DNA of 64,000 bases from Desulfovibrio sp. JY (GCA_021730285.1 CP082962.1:1736001-1800000); one strand, 5' to 3'. Counted from the first letter of the stretch, positions 29,407 through 38,922 are shown. Numbers and translations are program-made. The notes: a model not told the origin generated them from the sequence alone.

Positions 29407-29425
29407 TTTTTTGGTCTGAAATGAT

Positions 29426-29472
29426 CGGGGCGCCGCCCCGAACCCCGCCGGGGCTTATGCCCCCGGACCCCC
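29426..29472 (+). repeat. Two-hairpin GC-rich repeat, copy 3 (short form)
   Basis: CGGGGCG/CGCCCCG (29426-29440), the spacer AACCCCG, and CCGGGG/CCCCGG around CTTATG, then ACCCCC. This is a compact version of the repeat at 5531 and 38857. It follows the alaS stop by 19 bases and precedes a genuine terminator. Confidence 0.6.
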
Positions 29473-29503
29473 GGCACCGGGGAATGGGCGATGATACATA
29501 GCA

Positions 29504-29533
29504 GGGCGGTTCCGTAGGGAGCCGCCCTTTTTT
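29504..29533 (+). terminator. Rho-independent terminator of alaS
   Basis: GGGCGGTTCC and GGGAGCCGCCC form a stem with one G-T pair and a short loop, followed by six Ts (29528-29533). Confidence 0.9.
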
Positions 29534-29551
29534 GTCGCACAGGCAGGGGGC

Positions 29552-31426
29552 TCAGGCGATGGCCTTGCTCCCCGCGCTACGGCCTTCCGCCTCGAGCGCC
29601 TGCATCAGGGTTTCGAGGTTGCGGGTCTGTCGGGACAGTTCGCCGACGGCCCGCGCCGCATCGGCCATGGACCGCGAGTTGGCCTCCGCGATGGAATTGA
29701 TCGCGTCGATGGAGTGGTTGATTTCCTCGCTGGTCGCGGATTGCTGTTCCGCCGCCGTGGCGATGGAGTGGACCTGACCCGAGGCGTCATCCACCAGATG
29801 CACGATTTCCGCGAGCGCCTCGCCGGCCGTGGCCGCAAGCCCATGCGCCTCCTCCACGGCCTGGCCGGACTGGACGACGTTTTCCACATTGCGGCTGGTG
29901 CCCTGCTGGATGCCCGAGATGGCCTCCCCCACCTCCTTGGTGGCGGTCATGGTCTTTTCGGCCAGCTTCCTGACCTCGTCGGCGACCACGGCGAAGCCGC
30001 GCCCGGCCTCGCCGGCCCGGGCCGCCTCGATGGCGGCATTTAAGGCCAGCAGGTTGGTCTGGTCGGCGATGTCGGAAATGACGTTCATGATGCGGCCGAT
30101 ATCCTTGGCCTGCTCGCCAAGCCGGCCCATGTCCTCCTTGAGGGCTTCGGACCGGGTCAGCACCCGGCCGATGCTTTCCACCATCCGGTTGACGACGTCC
30201 GCGCCGCCTTCCGCCTTGTTGTGGGCCGCGTCGGTCGTTGTGGCGGCGTTGGCGGCGTTTTTGGCCACCTCGAGCACGGTGGCGTTCATCTCTTCCATAG
30301 CCGTGGCGGTCTCGGCCATGCGCTGGGACTGGTCCTGCGCGCCCTGGTTCGATTCCTCGATGCGGGCCGAAAGCGCCGTCGATTCCTCGGAGATGACGCC
30401 GACCACGCCTTCGAGCTGCTGCGCCGCCTGGAGCTGGCCCTCGGCCTTGGCCCGGTGCGCCTGTTTCGTGGCCTCTTCGGCCATGCCGCGCGCCTGTTCC
30501 GCCGCCCGGGCCTTTTCCTCGGATTCCCTGGTCTTGGCTTCGATGGCGGCCATGTTGGCCCGAAGCGTGCCGACCATGGTGTTGAGCGCGCGCTGCATAA
30601 GGGCGGCCTCGTCCTTGCCGGCGGCGTCGAGCCGGATGTCCAGGTCTCCTTCGGCGCAGCGCTCGGCCGCGTCGGTCGCCTGCCGGATGGGGCCGGTGAT
30701 GGAGGCGATGATTACCAGGCACAGGCCGATCAACACGATCAGGCCCGCGCCGATGCCGGTGAAGATGCCGGTGAGCACCGAGTGGATGTGCTTTTCGCTT
30801 TCGGTCCGGATGGCGTCCTTGGCCCGGTCCACGTTGTCGATGTAGATGCCGGTGCCAAGCCACATGTCCGTGCCGGGGATCATGGCGGCGTAGCCCAGCT
30901 TCGGCTGGTCGCCCTGGCCCGGCTTGGGAAAGATGTATTGGACGAATCCGCCGCCGCTTTTGGCCTTTTCCATCATCTTGCGCACGTAGTACACGCCGTT
31001 TGCGTCCCTGGCTCCGCCGAGATCCGTGCCCTGTTTGGCCTTGGCCGGGGGTAGCGCGACATTGATCGTCCCCTGGTAGACGAAGAAATAGCCCGATTTG
31101 TCCTCTTCGAAGCGGACAGAGTCCACCATGGCGCGGATGCTTTCGATGCGTTTGGCCGGATCAGGCTCGTTTTTGATGGCCTGACCGATGGCTTCGGCCA
31201 GGGTGTTGGAAGCCACGGCCAGTTTTTCCCGCTGTCCCTGCATCAGAATGTCCTGGGCCACTTCGATGGTATGGTGCAGTTGTGTGCGCATGCCCGTATA
31301 AAACGTCAGAACGACAGCGCAGATGAAGATCGCAAAAAGGCCAAGAAGCAGGATGAAGCGCCAGGTTATGGAGATATTGCGGAGGAAGGCGGCAATTCCG
31401 CTGGACGTTGCCGTAGGAGCGGTCAT
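29552..31426 (-). CDS. Methyl-accepting chemotaxis protein with Cache sensor
   Basis: A 624-residue transmembrane chemoreceptor. It has one N-terminal membrane segment (about 22-45), a periplasmic single-Cache domain (about 50-205; [12 protein letters not shown] and [12 protein letters not shown]), a second membrane segment (about 212-235), HAMP, and a long coiled-coil signalling domain. The hairpin tip that contacts CheA and CheW contains [21 protein letters not shown]. There is no C-terminal CheR-docking pentapeptide. AAGGAG precedes the ATG. It is a single gene next to unrelated metabolic genes. Its ligand is unknown, but single-Cache domains commonly bind small carboxylates. Confidence 0.95.
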   Translation of the reverse strand: MTAPTATSSGIAAFLRNISITWRFILLLGLFAIFICAVVLTFYTGMRTQLHHTIEVAQDILMQGQREKLAVASNTLAEAIGQAIKNEPDPAKRIESIRAMVDSVRFEEDKSGYFFVYQGTINVALPPAKAKQGTDLGGARDANGVYYVRKMMEKAKSGGGFVQYIFPKPGQGDQPKLGYAAMIPGTDMWLGTGIYIDNVDRAKDAIRTESEKHIHSVLTGIFTGIGAGLIVLIGLCLVIIASITGPIRQATDAAERCAEGDLDIRLDAAGKDEAALMQRALNTMVGTLRANMAAIEAKTRESEEKARAAEQARGMAEEATKQAHRAKAEGQLQAAQQLEGVVGVISEESTALSARIEESNQGAQDQSQRMAETATAMEEMNATVLEVAKNAANAATTTDAAHNKAEGGADVVNRMVESIGRVLTRSEALKEDMGRLGEQAKDIGRIMNVISDIADQTNLLALNAAIEAARAGEAGRGFAVVADEVRKLAEKTMTATKEVGEAISGIQQGTSRNVENVVQSGQAVEEAHGLAATAGEALAEIVHLVDDASGQVHSIATAAEQQSATSEEINHSIDAINSIAEANSRSMADAARAVGELSRQTRNLETLMQALEAEGRSAGSKAIA

Positions 31427-31476
31427 AGCGTTCTCCTTTGGTCAGGCGGGAACCTTGCGAAACGAATTTTTCTTTT

Positions 31477-31505
31477 ACGATACCTCGCTGTCGCTGGTTG
31501 TTCAA
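31477..31505 (-). promoter_or_regulatory. Candidate sigma-70 promoter of the chemoreceptor gene
   Basis: On the minus strand TTGAAC (31500-31505) and TATCGT (31477-31482) are separated by exactly 17 bases, 50 bases before the start codon. Each hexamer matches four of six consensus positions. Confidence 0.45.
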
Positions 31506-31597
31506 TACGGATAAGGCTCGCCATTGTCTTCAAAGGCCAAGGGACGTCGGGCCAGCGACGCTGCGTCGCCGTGAAATGGGGAAATCTATGGGTAAGG

Positions 31598-32554
31598 CTA
31601 CGCCAGTGTTTCGTAGTAGTCGCAAAGCGACCGGACCAGGAACGCCTCGTTCCAGACGTCTTCCATGAAGGCGCGCGAGGCCGCGCCGATCTCCCGCCGC
31701 GCCCCGGCGTCGCGCACCAGTTCGCCCAGGACGTGTTCCAGCTCCGTTGCGTCATGGGCCAGGACCCAGGGCAGGGTGTCGCAGTGGAAAAAGTCCCGGA
31801 TGGCGGCCCTGTTCCAGGCGTCGAGCCCGGCGATGACCGGCGTGCCCTGGGAGAGCGCCTCCAGGGATGACATGCCGAAATAGCCCTGCATGTGGTCGAA
31901 GACGATGTCGCAGGCCTGCTTTCTGGCCAGGCAGTCGACGTGGCTGGCGTCGTCGATGATGTCCCAGGTCAGCTGGGGCAGTTCCGCCTTGAGGCGCTCG
32001 CAGACGGCCAGCAGTGTGTCCGTGTTCTTGAGCTCCTTGCGGGTGGGGGAGTGGCCAAGGCGCACCGTGCCGTCGGGCCGACGCGGATGGGGACTGTAGG
32101 CCGGGTCGCCTTCGGGCACGAGGTTCGGCTGCCAGCGCGCCCCGGGCAGTTTCGGCAGCAGGTCGGGCGTGCTGACGAGCAGGTTTGTGCGGCCGAGCTC
32201 CCGGTATTTCTTCTGGAAAAACTCCGGGTCGGACCGGAAGGCGTGGTGGCCGTGGTGGTGGTGGACGATCTTCTTGCCGGCAAGAAACGGCGCGGCGGTG
32301 ATCTCCCCGAGCGGCATGTGCTCGTCGGCCAGCATGTGAAAATGGAAGACGTCGGCCGTATCGAGCACCTCCGCCAGTTCGTCGCGCCCGGCCGCGTCGA
32401 GCCAGGGCACATGCAGGTCCTTGGGGTAGAGATGGTTGTAGCGCAGCTGGGTCGTGACCAGCCGGCAGGTGTGCCCGGTGAGCCGGTTTATGGCGCTTCG
32501 AAAGAGCGATCCCGTGCCGGCGGGATCGTTTTCGGCAATCATGACGATACGCAT
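31598..32554 (-). CDS. GT-B type glycosyltransferase
   Basis: A 318-residue glycosyltransferase of the GT-B fold, probably family 4-like. The N-terminal half begins MRIVMIAENDPAGTGSLFRSAI and contains a histidine-rich stretch (HHHHGHHAF). The C-terminal half holds the nucleotide-sugar binding signature GYFGMSSLEALSQGTPVIAG. The start overlaps the end of the flavoprotein gene by 16 bases, so the pair is co-transcribed, though I see no functional link between them. The acceptor and donor cannot be stated. Confidence 0.85.
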   Translation of the reverse strand: MRIVMIAENDPAGTGSLFRSAINRLTGHTCRLVTTQLRYNHLYPKDLHVPWLDAAGRDELAEVLDTADVFHFHMLADEHMPLGEITAAPFLAGKKIVHHHHGHHAFRSDPEFFQKKYRELGRTNLLVSTPDLLPKLPGARWQPNLVPEGDPAYSPHPRRPDGTVRLGHSPTRKELKNTDTLLAVCERLKAELPQLTWDIIDDASHVDCLARKQACDIVFDHMQGYFGMSSLEALSQGTPVIAGLDAWNRAAIRDFFHCDTLPWVLAHDATELEHVLGELVRDAGARREIGAASRAFMEDVWNEAFLVRSLCDYYETLA

Positions 32555-34014
32555 GAAGCGTCTGTAACCACCTGGGCCGGAGAGTCAACCGGCGGCGCGG
32601 AGGCCTTGCCCCGGGCAAAGCACAGGGCCGCCGCCACGAGGCTGGCCGCGCCGGCGTCGTCGGCGGCGGCGTCCAGGGTTTCCAGACGGCATATGAGCGG
32701 CCCGGGATCGGCTGCGCCACGGGGCAGGCCCAGGCGCTGCAAGGCGTCGGCGACCTGCCGTCGCATTTCGCCGCGCTGGCGCATGTCCCGGCAACAGGCG
32801 CGGGGGGTGCTTGCGGCCAGTCCCCGGATATTCCCGGCGGCTTTGGCCGCGTCCCTGGCGCCAAGGGCCGCCGCGCGTCCGGCCCGGGCCCCGAACACCA
32901 GACAGGCCGAGGCCATGGCCCCGCCCAGCCGGTTGGCCCCGTGCATGCCTGTGGCGCATTCCCCGACGGCGAAAAGCCCGGGCACGTTGGTTGCGCCCGT
33001 GGCGTCGATCAGCGCCCCGCCGTTTGTGGCCTGGGCGGCCAGGACGATCTGGGACCGCGAGGCTCCCTCGGTCACGGCGGCGATGCCCAGCGCGTCGGCC
33101 TGATCCAGGACGAAACGGTCCAGGGCGGCGTCGGGCAGGCCATGCCCCAGCGGGCAGTGGCCCTCGCGTCCGGCCGCCGCCGCGCGGATGTCCCCGGGCA
33201 GGTCGACCGGCCGGCCGGCTGCGTCGCAAAGGACCGCTTCGCCGGTCGCCAGTCGCCACACGGGCCAAAACCGCCTTGTCGCGGTGCCCATCCACAGCCA
33301 CTGCATGAAGGCCGTATTGGCCATGTCCGTCCCGGCCGCGGCCAGCAGGCCATGCCCCCAGCCGCTGCCGCCCCGTCCGGCCTGGTTGTGGAGCCACAGC
33401 CCGGCCGTGCCGCCCATGGCCGCGATCGTCTCGCGGGCCGGGGCGACGAATCGGCGCCCGGCATAGTCCTCCAGCAGCGCCCCGCGCACCCGGCCGCCGT
33501 CCGGGTCGCGCAGCAGGGAAAGGGCGGTGAGCCCCGGCGAAAAACGCCCGCCCAGGGAAAGGACGTGGCCATGCAGGGCCTCGTAGGCGGCGGGCAGGTC
33601 CTCGATGATCACGGCGCGACGGGAATGCGGGGAAAAACAGGAGGGCTGGCCGGCGAGGCCGCCGTCCGCATCCCGTCGCAAGGGCACTCCCAGCGCCTCC
33701 AGTTCCCGACAGCGGGCGGACGCCTCGGCGGCCAGCACGGCCACAAGGTCGGGGCGGACACGGCCCGGCCGGCCAAGTTCGGTCGCCTCGCGGCAAAACG
33801 CCTGGCGCGCGGCGTCGTCGGCCGGCACGTGCAGTCCAAGGCGCCCGTTGCGGTTGGCCAGCGACGACCCCGTTGGCCCGGGCCAGGGCGCGACCACGGT
33901 CACGGCCGCTCCGGGAACGGCGGCAAGGGCCGCCTGGGCCGCGCACAGTCCGGCCAGTCCGGCGCCGAGGATCAAAACGTCACAAGGGGGCAGGGCGTTT
34001 ATGTCGAAATCCAT
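32539..34014 (-). CDS. FAD-dependent NadB/FrdA-like oxidoreductase
   Basis: A 491-residue flavoprotein of the fumarate reductase / L-aspartate oxidase group. The N-terminal dinucleotide fold is VLILGAGLAGLCAAQAA. The second FAD-binding segment near the C terminus, GLFAVGECATGMHGANRLGG, is characteristic of the group. The substrate-site arginine and histidine motifs of true NadB are not obvious, so I do not assign the nadB function. GGAGG precedes ATG 34014. The start codon lies 470 bases upstream of the hydrogenase regulatory region on the opposite strand. Confidence 0.8.
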   Translation of the reverse strand: MDFDINALPPCDVLILGAGLAGLCAAQAALAAVPGAAVTVVAPWPGPTGSSLANRNGRLGLHVPADDAARQAFCREATELGRPGRVRPDLVAVLAAEASARCRELEALGVPLRRDADGGLAGQPSCFSPHSRRAVIIEDLPAAYEALHGHVLSLGGRFSPGLTALSLLRDPDGGRVRGALLEDYAGRRFVAPARETIAAMGGTAGLWLHNQAGRGGSGWGHGLLAAAGTDMANTAFMQWLWMGTATRRFWPVWRLATGEAVLCDAAGRPVDLPGDIRAAAAGREGHCPLGHGLPDAALDRFVLDQADALGIAAVTEGASRSQIVLAAQATNGGALIDATGATNVPGLFAVGECATGMHGANRLGGAMASACLVFGARAGRAAALGARDAAKAAGNIRGLAASTPRACCRDMRQRGEMRRQVADALQRLGLPRGAADPGPLICRLETLDAAADDAGAASLVAAALCFARGKASAPPVDSPAQVVTDASCVSS

Positions 34015-34223
34015 ACAGCCTCCGGCATGGCTGCCTCATACACCGGTCCGGCTGTTCAGGGAAATCTTTCTCCCCATGCGAGAGGCGCAAGGGGGGTGTA
34101 TTTTCATCGGAAAAATGGTACAGTGATTTTGAACCTGTAATAAGCGTTCTTTTCGGCAGCGGCACGGTCTGTGGCGTCTGGGGGTGGCATTTTGACCCAT
34201 TTTTTCCCGACGGCTAGCGCACT

Positions 34224-34252
34224 TTGTCTTGTTGCTTCTAATATACTATATT
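34224..34252 (+). promoter_or_regulatory. Sigma-70 promoter of a candidate small RNA
   Basis: TTGTCT (34224-34229) is followed after exactly 17 bases by TATATT (34247-34252) in unusually A/T-rich DNA. The -10 matches five of six consensus positions. The predicted start is near 34259. Confidence 0.6.
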
Positions 34253-34258
34253 TTAAAG

Positions 34259-34387
34259 ATATTTTTAGGCAGGGCCAGGCCTTGTCCACTCCCCTTGTTG
34301 CAGACGGACGTCTCAGGGGGAGTCGTTCCATGGGTGCCTGCTTGCGACCTGTTTTTATCAAAAGCCTGTATAAACAGGCTTTTTTTT
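34259..34387 (+). ncRNA. Candidate small RNA upstream of hndA
   Basis: A unit of about 129 nt runs from the promoter at 34224-34252 to a perfect intrinsic terminator at 34360-34387. It contains no credible coding frame. Predicted pairing is nested: GCAGG (34269-34273) with CCTGC (34337-34341), ACTCCCC (34288-34294) with GGGGAGT (34317-34323), and AGAC (34302-34305) with GTCT (34310-34313). A large internal bubble separates the two outer stems. The stem-bubble-stem plan recalls 6S RNA, but it is short for that family and I do not assign it. It could also be a terminated leader of the hnd operon. Confidence 0.5.
34360..34387 (+). terminator. Rho-independent terminator
   Basis: AAAAGCCTGT and ACAGGCTTTT form a 10-bp perfect stem around ATAA, followed by further Ts to 34387. 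It ends the candidate small RNA and separates it from hndA. Confidence 0.9.
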
Positions 34388-34486
34388 GTTGGTCCGGTTA
34401 TTGCTGTCTACGGGGCAGACGCGGAGAAAAACGGCCTGACTTGGCGCGGGTGGCGGCAGGCATGGCCCAAAGTAATAAGCCCCCCT

Positions 34487-34510
34487 AGATTGTGAAAATA
34501 ATCACAATCT
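34487..34510. promoter_or_regulatory. CRP/FNR-type operator upstream of hndA
   Basis: AGATTGTGA and TCACAATCT are perfect 9-bp arms around AAATAA. The core TTGTGA-N6-TCACAA is the classic CRP-like spacing and resembles sites proposed for the HcpR regulator in Desulfovibrio. It lies 122 bases before the hndA ATG and is the only such site I found here. Confidence 0.65.
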
Positions 34511-34632
34511 CCGTGGGCAGGAATGCGGCGGGGACAAAGGCCGCAAGGTCGCCAGGGCACAAGGTGCGGCGGCAGGCATACCGCCCCGTTTTCCCAAGAA
34601 CTTTAAAATGCCACAAGGAGAGGTGTTTTTGT

Positions 34633-35148
34633 ATGCAAAACTCAACTTGCCAAGCGGTCGGCGAATGCAGGGTGCCGGAGCATGCGGTTTTGCCGCAGCC
34701 GTTGTACCGGGAAGTCGTTCAGTTCATTGAGTCCCTTCCCCAGAAAGAAGGCCATCTCGTCACCGTGCTCCATAAGGCTCAAAGTGTTTTCGGCTATCTG
34801 CCCATCGAAGTGCAGCAGTTCGTGGCCGATTACATGGAAGTTCCCCTGGCCCAGGTCTACGGCGTCGTCAGCTTTTACACGTTCTTCACCATGGTGCCCA
34901 AGGGCAAGTATCCCATTTCCGTGTGCATGGGCACGGCCTGCTTCGTCAAGGGCGCGGACAAGGTGGTCCATGCCTTCAAGGAGCAGCTCAAGATCGACAT
35001 CGGCGACGTGACCCCGGATGGCAGGTTTTCCATCGACACCCTGCGTTGTGTCGGCGGCTGCGCCCTGGCCCCCATCGTCATGGTCGGGGAGAAGGTCTAC
35101 GGCAATGTGACGCCTGGGCAGGTCAAGAAGATCCTGGCCGAGTACTAG
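34633..35148 (+). CDS. hndA: NAD(P)-linked [FeFe]-hydrogenase subunit A
   Basis: The NuoE-like [2Fe-2S] subunit of the Hnd hydrogenase, 171 residues. Cluster ligands are in CMGTACF (about residue 97-102) and CVGGCALAP (about residue 138-142), giving the C-x4-C and C-x3-C pattern of this thioredoxin-like family. It passes electrons between the HndC and HndD modules. I chose ATG 34633 because AAGGAGAGG lies nine bases upstream; the open frame further upstream covers regulatory DNA. It is the first gene of hndABCD, behind a CRP/FNR-type palindrome. Confidence 0.95.
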   Translation: MQNSTCQAVGECRVPEHAVLPQPLYREVVQFIESLPQKEGHLVTVLHKAQSVFGYLPIEVQQFVADYMEVPLAQVYGVVSFYTFFTMVPKGKYPISVCMGTACFVKGADKVVHAFKEQLKIDIGDVTPDGRFSIDTLRCVGGCALAPIVMVGEKVYGNVTPGQVKKILAEY

Positions 35149-35186
35149 CGCAATCGCGAGCGACTTTTAGATAAGGAGCGCTTTGA

Positions 35187-35567
35187 ATGAGCACCATCCG
35201 ATCCCTCGAAGATCTCAAGGCCAAGCGCCAGGAGATTCTTGACCGCAAGGCCGTCGCAAAAGGCAAGACCATCATCAACGTGTCCCTGGCCACCTGTTCC
35301 ATCGCCGCCGGCGGCAAGGTCGCCATGGAGGCCATGCAGGACGAAGTGGCTAAAAACGGGCTCACCGGCGTGGAATTCATGCAGTCGGGCTGCATGACCT
35401 ACTGCTACGCCGAGCCCACGGTGGAAATCACGCTGCCGGGCAAGACTCCCGTCGTCTTCGGCGGCGTGGATGAAAACAGGGCCCGGGAACTCGTCACCGA
35501 GTACGTCATGAAGGGCGAACCGGTCGAGGGAATCATCCCCGTCAACTACGAACGGGTAGTCCTGTAA
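35187..35567 (+). CDS. hndB: NAD(P)-linked [FeFe]-hydrogenase subunit B
   Basis: A 126-residue thioredoxin-like ferredoxin subunit. Candidate [2Fe-2S] ligands are the cysteines in LATCSIAAGG (residue 37) and SGCMTYCYAEP (residues 69 and 73). The extra ligand may come from a different loop or the cluster may be bound with a changed spacing. In the Hnd complex this subunit is thought to support electron transfer to HndC. AAGGAG lies upstream of ATG 35187, 38 bases after hndA. The next gene begins 24 bases downstream. Confidence 0.93.
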   Translation: MSTIRSLEDLKAKRQEILDRKAVAKGKTIINVSLATCSIAAGGKVAMEAMQDEVAKNGLTGVEFMQSGCMTYCYAEPTVEITLPGKTPVVFGGVDENRARELVTEYVMKGEPVEGIIPVNYERVVL

Positions 35568-35591
35568 AAAAAACTACCGGGAGACGACGAT

Positions 35592-37067
35592 ATGGCAGCG
35601 ACGACCACGGAAAAAAAGCAGCTTCGGATCGCCACCCGCAATTGCGGCTTCATCGATCCGGAAAATATCGACGACTACATCGCCCTGCGGGGCTATGAGG
35701 GTCTGGCCAAGGTCCTGACCATGACCCCGGCCGAAGTGGTGGACCTGGTCAAGCGCTCGGGCCTGCGCGGCCGCGGCGGCGCGGGCTTCCCCACCGGCAT
35801 CAAGTGGGGCATCGCGCTCGGCAACAAGGCCGACCAGAAGTACATGGTGTGCAACGCCGACGAAGGCGACCCGGGCGCGTTCATGGACCGCGCCGTGCTC
35901 GAGGGCGACCCCCACTCGGTGGTGGAGGCCATGGCCATCGGCGGTTACGCCATCGGGGCCACCCGGGGCACGGTCTACATCCGGGCCGAGTATCCCCTGG
36001 CCATCAAGCGCCTGAAAAAGGCCATCGACGACGCCCGCGACTACGGCCTGCTCGGCGAGAACATCTTCGGCTCGGGCTTCGATTTCGACATCGAGCTGAA
36101 GTACGGCGCCGGCGCGTTCGTCTGCGGCGAGGAAACGGCGCTGATTCGCTCCATGGAAGGCAAGCGCGGCGAGCCCGTGACCAAGCCGCCGTTCCCGGCC
36201 CAGTCCGGCTATTGGGAAAAGCCCACCATCGTCAACAACGTCGAGACCTTCGCCAACATCCCCGCCATCATCATCAACGGCGCGGACTGGTTCTCCGGGA
36301 TCGGCACCGCCACCTCCAAGGGCACCAAGGTCTTCGCCCTGGCCGGCAAGATCCAGAACGTGGGCCTGATCGAGGTTCCCATGGGCATCACGCTGCGCGA
36401 GGTCATCTTCGACATCGGCGGCGGCTGCCCCGACGGCAAGGCCTTCAAGGCCGTGCAGACCGGCGGCCCCTCCGGCGGCGCCCTGGCCAACAAGGACCTC
36501 GACGTGGCCATCGACTACGAGTCCTTGGCCGCCTGCAAGTCCATCATGGGTTCCGGCGGCATGGTCGTCATGGACGAGGACGACTGCATGGTGTCCGTGG
36601 CCAAGTTCTTCCTGGACTTCACCATGGACGAGACCTGCGGCAAGTGCACCCCCTGCCGCATCGGTTCCAAGCGCCTCTACGAGATCCTGGACAGGATCAC
36701 CAAGGGCAAGGGCACCCGGGCCGACCTCGACCACCTCAAGTCCCTGTCCGAGATCATCAAGGACACGGCCCTGTGCGGCCTCGGGCAGACCATGCCCAAC
36801 CCGATCCTGTCCACCATGGACACCTTTGCCGACGAATACGCGGCCCACATCGACAACAAGAAGTGCCCGGCCCACGTCTGCACGGCCCTGCTGACCTACA
36901 CCATCGATCCCGCCAAGTGCACCGGCTGCGGCCTGTGCACCAGGGTCTGCCCGGTGGAGTGCATTTCCGGCACGAAGAAGCAGCCGCACACCATTGATGC
37001 CACACGGTGCATCAAATGCGGCGCCTGCTACGACAAGTGCAAGTTCGACTCCATCATCAAGCAATAA
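35592..37067 (+). CDS. hndC: NAD(P)-linked [FeFe]-hydrogenase subunit C (flavin, NAD(P) site)
   Basis: The NuoF-like subunit that holds FMN and the NAD(P) site, 491 residues. Motifs in order are [14 protein letters not shown] (NADH/FMN fold), [13 protein letters not shown], the N3-type [4Fe-4S] site CGKCTPCR near residue 350, and a C-terminal two-cluster ferredoxin domain with [15 protein letters not shown] and [11 protein letters not shown]. In the family the flavin is the site of hydride transfer, and in more recent work the Hnd enzyme was described as electron-bifurcating with ferredoxin. ATG 35592 follows a GGGAG site. hndD begins 20 bases later. Confidence 0.96.
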   Translation: MAATTTEKKQLRIATRNCGFIDPENIDDYIALRGYEGLAKVLTMTPAEVVDLVKRSGLRGRGGAGFPTGIKWGIALGNKADQKYMVCNADEGDPGAFMDRAVLEGDPHSVVEAMAIGGYAIGATRGTVYIRAEYPLAIKRLKKAIDDARDYGLLGENIFGSGFDFDIELKYGAGAFVCGEETALIRSMEGKRGEPVTKPPFPAQSGYWEKPTIVNNVETFANIPAIIINGADWFSGIGTATSKGTKVFALAGKIQNVGLIEVPMGITLREVIFDIGGGCPDGKAFKAVQTGGPSGGALANKDLDVAIDYESLAACKSIMGSGGMVVMDEDDCMVSVAKFFLDFTMDETCGKCTPCRIGSKRLYEILDRITKGKGTRADLDHLKSLSEIIKDTALCGLGQTMPNPILSTMDTFADEYAAHIDNKKCPAHVCTALLTYTIDPAKCTGCGLCTRVCPVECISGTKKQPHTIDATRCIKCGACYDKCKFDSIIKQ

Positions 37068-37086
37068 GGATCCAAGGAGGTCCGCA

Positions 37087-38844
37087 ATGTCCATGCTGAC
37101 GATAACCATAGACGGCAAAACGACGTCCGTGCCGGAGGGCAGCACCATTCTGGATGCCGCCAAGGCGCTCGACATCGACATCCCGACCCTGTGTTACCTC
37201 AATCTCGAGGCGCTTTCGATCAACAACAAGGCCGCCTCCTGCCGTATCTGCGTGGTCGAGGTCGAGGGCCGGCGCAACCTGGCTCCGTCCTGCGCCACTC
37301 CGGTCACCGACAACATGGTGGTCAAGACCAATACCTTGCGCGTGCTCAACGCCCGCCGCACCGTGCTCGAACTGCTGCTCTCCGACCACCCCAAGGACTG
37401 CCTGGTCTGCGCCAAGTCTGGCGAGTGCGAGTTGCAGACCCTGGCCGAGCGCTTCGGCATCCGCGAGTCGCCCTATGACGGCGGCGAGATGTCCCACTAC
37501 CGCAAGGACATTTCCGCCTCCATCATCCGCGACATGGACAAGTGCATCATGTGCCGCCGTTGCGAGACTATGTGCAACACGGTCCAGACCTGCGGCGTGC
37601 TCTCGGGCGTCAACCGCGGCTTCACCGCCGTGGTCGCCCCGGCCTTCGAGATGAATCTGGCCGACACCGTGTGCACCAACTGCGGCCAGTGCGTGGCCGT
37701 GTGCCCCACCGGCGCCCTGGTCGAGCACGAGTACATCTGGGAAGTGGTCGAGGCCCTGGCCAACCCGGACAAGGTCGTCATCGTCCAGACCGCCCCGGCC
37801 GTGCGCGCGGCCCTCGGCGAGGACCTCGGCGTCGCCCCCGGCACCTCGGTCACCGGCAAGATGGCCGCCGCCCTGCGCCGCCTGGGCTTCGACCACGTCT
37901 TCGACACCGACTTCGCCGCCGACCTGACCATCATGGAGGAAGGCTCGGAATTCCTCGACCGCCTGGGCAAGCACCTGGCCGGCGACACGAATGTCAAGCT
38001 GCCCATCCTCACCTCCTGCTGCCCGGGCTGGGTCAAGTTCTTCGAACACCAGTTCCCGGACATGCTCGATGTGCCGTCCACGGCCAAGTCGCCGCAGCAG
38101 ATGTTCGGCGCCATCGCCAAGACCTACTACGCCGACCTGCTCGGCATCCCGCGTGAAAAGCTCGTGGTCGTCTCGGTCATGCCCTGCCTGGCCAAGAAGT
38201 ACGAGCGCGCCCGTCCGGAATTCTCCGTGAACGGCAACCCGGACGTCGACATCGTCATCACCACCCGTGAGCTGGCCAAGCTCGTCAAGCGCATGAACAT
38301 CGACTTCGCCGGGTTGCCCGACGAGGACTTCGATGCGCCCCTTGGCGCGTCCACGGGCGCGGCCCCGATCTTCGGCGTCACCGGCGGCGTCATCGAGGCG
38401 GCGCTGCGCACCGCCTACGAGCTGGCCACCGGCGAAACGCTCAAGAAGGTCGACTTCGAGGACGTGCGCGGCATGGACGGCGTGAAAAAGGCCAAGGTCA
38501 AGGTCGGCGACAACGAGCTCGTCATCGGCGTGGCCCATGGCCTCGGCAATGCGCGGGAACTGTTGAACCGCGTGCGCGCTGGCGAGACCTTCCACGCCAT
38601 CGAGGTCATGGCCTGCCCGGGCGGCTGCATCGGCGGCGGCGGACAGCCCTACCACCACGGCGACGTGGAACTGCTGAAGCAGCGCACCCAGGTCCTCTAC
38701 GACGAAGACGCGGGCAAGCCGCTGCGCAAGTCCCACGAGAACCCGTACATCATCGAACTCTACGAGAAGTTCCTGGGCAAGCCGCTCTCCGAACGCTCGC
38801 ATCAGCTGCTGCATACCCACTACTTCAAGCGGCAGCGCTTATAA
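37087..38844 (+). CDS. hndD: NAD(P)-linked [FeFe]-hydrogenase catalytic subunit D
   Basis: The catalytic subunit that reversibly oxidises H2 at the H-cluster, 585 residues. An N-terminal [2Fe-2S] domain (cysteines around CRICVVEVEG) leads to a His-ligated [4Fe-4S] site (HPKDCLVCAKSGEC), then two ferredoxin clusters (CIMCRRCETMC and CTNCGQCVAVCP). The H-domain has all three signatures: TSCCPGW, MPCLAKKYE and MACPGGCIGGGG. There is no twin-arginine signal, so the enzyme is cytoplasmic. AAGGAGG stands seven bases before ATG 37087. A GC-rich hairpin repeat follows the stop. Confidence 0.97.
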   Translation: MSMLTITIDGKTTSVPEGSTILDAAKALDIDIPTLCYLNLEALSINNKAASCRICVVEVEGRRNLAPSCATPVTDNMVVKTNTLRVLNARRTVLELLLSDHPKDCLVCAKSGECELQTLAERFGIRESPYDGGEMSHYRKDISASIIRDMDKCIMCRRCETMCNTVQTCGVLSGVNRGFTAVVAPAFEMNLADTVCTNCGQCVAVCPTGALVEHEYIWEVVEALANPDKVVIVQTAPAVRAALGEDLGVAPGTSVTGKMAAALRRLGFDHVFDTDFAADLTIMEEGSEFLDRLGKHLAGDTNVKLPILTSCCPGWVKFFEHQFPDMLDVPSTAKSPQQMFGAIAKTYYADLLGIPREKLVVVSVMPCLAKKYERARPEFSVNGNPDVDIVITTRELAKLVKRMNIDFAGLPDEDFDAPLGASTGAAPIFGVTGGVIEAALRTAYELATGETLKKVDFEDVRGMDGVKKAKVKVGDNELVIGVAHGLGNARELLNRVRAGETFHAIEVMACPGGCIGGGGQPYHHGDVELLKQRTQVLYDEDAGKPLRKSHENPYIIELYEKFLGKPLSERSHQLLHTHYFKRQRL

Positions 38845-38856
38845 CAGAGGAAGAGC

Positions 38857-38922
38857 CTGGGAGGGGCGTCGCCCCTCCCAGACCCTCCTCACCGGGGGGA
38901 ATAATTCCCCCCGGCCCCCTTT
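38857..38922 (+). repeat. Two-hairpin GC-rich repeat, copy 4
   Basis: CTGGGAGGGG/CCCCTCCCAG (38857-38881), the spacer ACCCTCCTCACCG, and CCGGGGGGAAT/ATTCCCCCCGG (38892-38914), then CCCCCTTTGA. It sits 13 bases after the hndD stop and is probably the operon terminator. Confidence 0.7.
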
